From an uncultured Planctomycetaceae bacterium (GTDB lineage Bacteria; Planctomycetota; Planctomycetia; Pirellulales; Pirellulaceae), in assembly GCA_903921945.1 (NCBI GenBank), contig CAIXSC010000872.1, positions 1-6,974 on the forward strand: 6,974 nucleotides of DNA. Reading direction: 5' to 3'. The translations under genes were made by a program, and so were the position numbers. This document shows positions 5,436 to 6,974 of the stretch, piece by piece (the stretch's first letter is position 1; each line of letters opens with the position of its first letter). The notes beneath the pieces were generated by a model. The model searched no databases. It saw nothing but the letters and a program-made list of their open reading frames with translations, and was not told where the DNA came from.

Positions 5436-6823
5436 TGAAGAAGTACAAGCAGCAGGAATCGCCGGCGCCGACGAAAGGCACGTACGCGTTCGTCAGTCTC
5501 GGATGCCCGAAAAACCTTGTCGATAGCGAGCGGATGTTGGGACTCCTGCAGGTGGACGGATACCGTTTGGTGCCTGACCCGGACGGGGCTGATTTCGTCG
5601 TCGTGAACACCTGCGGTTTCATCGAGCGGGCCCGGGCCGAGTCGTTTTCCGCGATCGATGAAATGTTGGAATTGAAACGCCGCGGCCGGACCCGCGGGGT
5701 CATCGTGTCGGGATGCTTGGCGGAGCGGCAAAAAGAGGATTTGCTTGAAGAGCGTCCGGGTATTGATTGTTTGGTCGGCGTGTTCGGCCGCGAGGAAATC
5801 ACGCGGGTCGCGGATCGGTTGGTCGGCAGGCTGGATGAGCAGCGGTCGGTGTTCCAGCCGGCTCCGATCAAGACGTTGCCCGATAGCGAACGGCTGCGGA
5901 TCACTCCGCGTCATTTCGCGTATCTGAAAGTCTCCGAAGGCTGCGATCGTCTCTGCACGTTTTGCGCGATTCCCAAGATGCGCGGCAAGCACGTCACGAA
6001 GCCCGTCGAGGAGGTGATTCGCGAAGCAACGCAACTTGCCAAAGACGGCGTCCGCGAACTGATCATCGTCGCCCAGGACACGACCTACTACGGCATCGAT
6101 TTGTATGGCGAACCGCGGTTGGCCTCGTTGCTCCGGGAATTGGAAAAGGTGCCGGGCATCGAGTGGATTCGGCTCATGTACTTCTATCCGATGTACGTGA
6201 CCGATGAACTGATCGACGTGATCGCCGCCAGTCGCCGGATCGTGCCGTACCTCGACATGCCGTTGCAGCACATCAACGACACGATGTTACGACGCATGGC
6301 CCGCCGAGTCACTCGGCAGCAAACCGAGGAGATGTTGGCGAAACTGCGAACGCGGATTCCCAACTTGGCGATCCGCACGACGTTTATCACCGGTTTTCCG
6401 GGCGAGACCGAGGAGCAATTCGCGGAACTGTCCGAGTTTGTCCGCAACCAGCGGTTCGAGCGGATGGGTGTTTTCACGTATTCGCTGGAATCCGACACAC
6501 CGGCGGCCAATCTCCCCGATCATTTGCCAGACGACGTGAAGGAATCGCGTCGCGGGCGGCTTATGGCCGTCCAGCAAGAGGTCGCGTTCGACTGGACGTC
6601 GGCCCAAGTTGGCAAGCGGATCGAGGTGATTATCGATCAGCCCGTGCCGGACGAGCGGAACGTGTGGGTGGGGCGTTCGATGGCGGATGCTCCGGATGTC
6701 GACGCCGCCGTCTATGTGACGGGCGGCCCGCACAAGCTTCAGCCAGGCCGAATCGTGCCGTGCGAAGTGGTGACGTGCCAAGGCTACGATCTGATCGCCG
6801 TGGCCTTGGAACGCGGCCGATAG
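5432..6823 (+). CDS. rimO: Ribosomal protein S12 methylthiotransferase RimO
   Basis: RimO adds a methylthio group to the beta-carbon of a conserved Asp of ribosomal protein uS12. It is a cytoplasmic radical-SAM enzyme with two [4Fe-4S] clusters. The 463-residue product shows all three domains. The N-terminal UPF0004/MTTase domain has cluster-binding Cys25 in SLGCPKNLVDSE, Cys61 in NTCGF and Cys95 in SGCLAER. The radical-SAM domain has CDRLCTFC (Cys171, 175, 178), followed by AIPKMRG. The C-terminal TRAM domain, from about residue 388, contains GRSMADAPDVDAAVYV. SLGCPKNLVDSE and the ADAP-D motif separate RimO from the tRNA enzyme MiaB. Length is normal for the family and no key residue is missing. 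The start is GTG, preceded by AAGGTGA; the next in-frame ATG lies inside the first domain. The gene diverges from the haem-protein gene and appears to be transcribed from its own promoter. Confidence 0.97.
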   Translation: MVKKYKQQESPAPTKGTYAFVSLGCPKNLVDSERMLGLLQVDGYRLVPDPDGADFVVVNTCGFIERARAESFSAIDEMLELKRRGRTRGVIVSGCLAERQKEDLLEERPGIDCLVGVFGREEITRVADRLVGRLDEQRSVFQPAPIKTLPDSERLRITPRHFAYLKVSEGCDRLCTFCAIPKMRGKHVTKPVEEVIREATQLAKDGVRELIIVAQDTTYYGIDLYGEPRLASLLRELEKVPGIEWIRLMYFYPMYVTDELIDVIAASRRIVPYLDMPLQHINDTMLRRMARRVTRQQTEEMLAKLRTRIPNLAIRTTFITGFPGETEEQFAELSEFVRNQRFERMGVFTYSLESDTPAANLPDHLPDDVKESRRGRLMAVQQEVAFDWTSAQVGKRIEVIIDQPVPDERNVWVGRSMADAPDVDAAVYVTGGPHKLQPGRIVPCEVVTCQGYDLIAVALERGR

Positions 6824-6916
6824 CTGGGTGGATCGCGCGGTGGATCATGTGCGGATGATGGTTGGGTGGATTTAAGTTCTGGCCCGGCCGTCGCCCACGG
6901 CTCGGCGGTAAACGCA
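6824..6916. other. Short spacer after rimO with GGTGGAT repeats
   Basis: GGTGGAT occurs three times (6827, 6839, 6865) with related GCGGAT at 6851 between them. A small stem (GCCGT at 6887-6891, ACGGC at 6897-6901) lacks a T run, so I do not call it a terminator. Transcription may continue into the next gene. Confidence 0.4.
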
Positions 6917-6974
6917 ATGCCGTCCAAAAATCCGGAAACCGATGCGGCTTTTGATGTTGCGTCACCGGTTTCGC
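6917..6974 (+). CDS. Probable start of the next gene, truncated by the window edge
   Basis: An ATG at 6917 opens a frame of 19 complete codons running off the right edge, starting MPSKNPETDAAFDVASPVS. The composition is protein-like, with a polar N-terminus and no signal peptide visible yet. GGCGG about 8 nt upstream is a poor Shine-Dalgarno. The same frame is open further upstream, so a GTG at 6866 is an alternative start. It is co-oriented with rimO at 93 nt and might be co-transcribed. Product unknown. Confidence 0.4.
   Translation, partial: MPSKNPETDAAFDVASPVS

Noticed and set aside
4876..6271. Two long leftward open frames (342 and 348 codons) antisense to rimO and the intergenic region
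   Set aside because: The overlapping sense strand has every RimO motif in place. The antisense products are Arg/Ser/His-rich shadows common in GC-rich DNA.
6887..6901. Small GC stem after rimO as a terminator
   Set aside because: The stem is only 5 bp and is not followed by a T run.

Overview
The window looks like ordinary chromosome from a planctomycete (phylum Planctomycetota, probably Pirellulales-like). Three things point there. First, there is a very large secreted protein with the planctomycete/Verrucomicrobia-type dehydrogenase propeller, HEAT-like repeats and a C-terminal CxxCH haem domain, a combination essentially confined to the PVC superphylum. Second, there is a remnant of the tyrosine (Y1/REP-associated) transposase family common in these genomes. 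Third, the DNA is GC-rich with long, loosely packed intergenic spaces. The lineage call is inference; there is no rRNA or tRNA to confirm it.

Layout. Positions 1-390 hold the 5' part of a degenerate transposase on the minus strand. It keeps a good ribosome binding site and start but stops after 79 codons and has lost the first His of its HUH motif; a second, out-of-frame open piece runs to the left edge. Positions 387-752 are a gap with several hairpins, including a terminator-like stem with a T run. Positions 753-1505 (plus) hold an unrecognised gene with a good Shine-Dalgarno. Its last third reads better in two other frames, so it is probably frameshifted. Positions 1506-1643 are a short spacer containing a 12-bp minisatellite that ends one base from the next stop codon. 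Positions 1644-5063 (minus) encode the 1139-residue haem-binding dehydrogenase-like protein. Positions 5064-5431 are a divergent intergenic region full of short direct repeats and one 12-bp palindrome. Positions 5432-6823 (plus) encode RimO, the ribosomal protein S12 methylthiotransferase. After a 93-bp spacer, the first 19 codons of a probable next gene run off the right edge.

How the genes work together. I see no shared pathway. The haem protein is an exported, probably periplasmic, redox or catabolic protein of unknown substrate. RimO is a cytoplasmic ribosome-modifying housekeeping enzyme. They are divergently transcribed and need not be co-regulated. The left third is decaying accessory DNA.

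I did not find a convincing undescribed system. The best second looks are the apparent double frameshift in the unknown gene, the degraded transposase with its hairpins, and the short tandem repeats at almost every gene boundary, particularly the 14-bp repeat that contains the rimO ribosome binding site.
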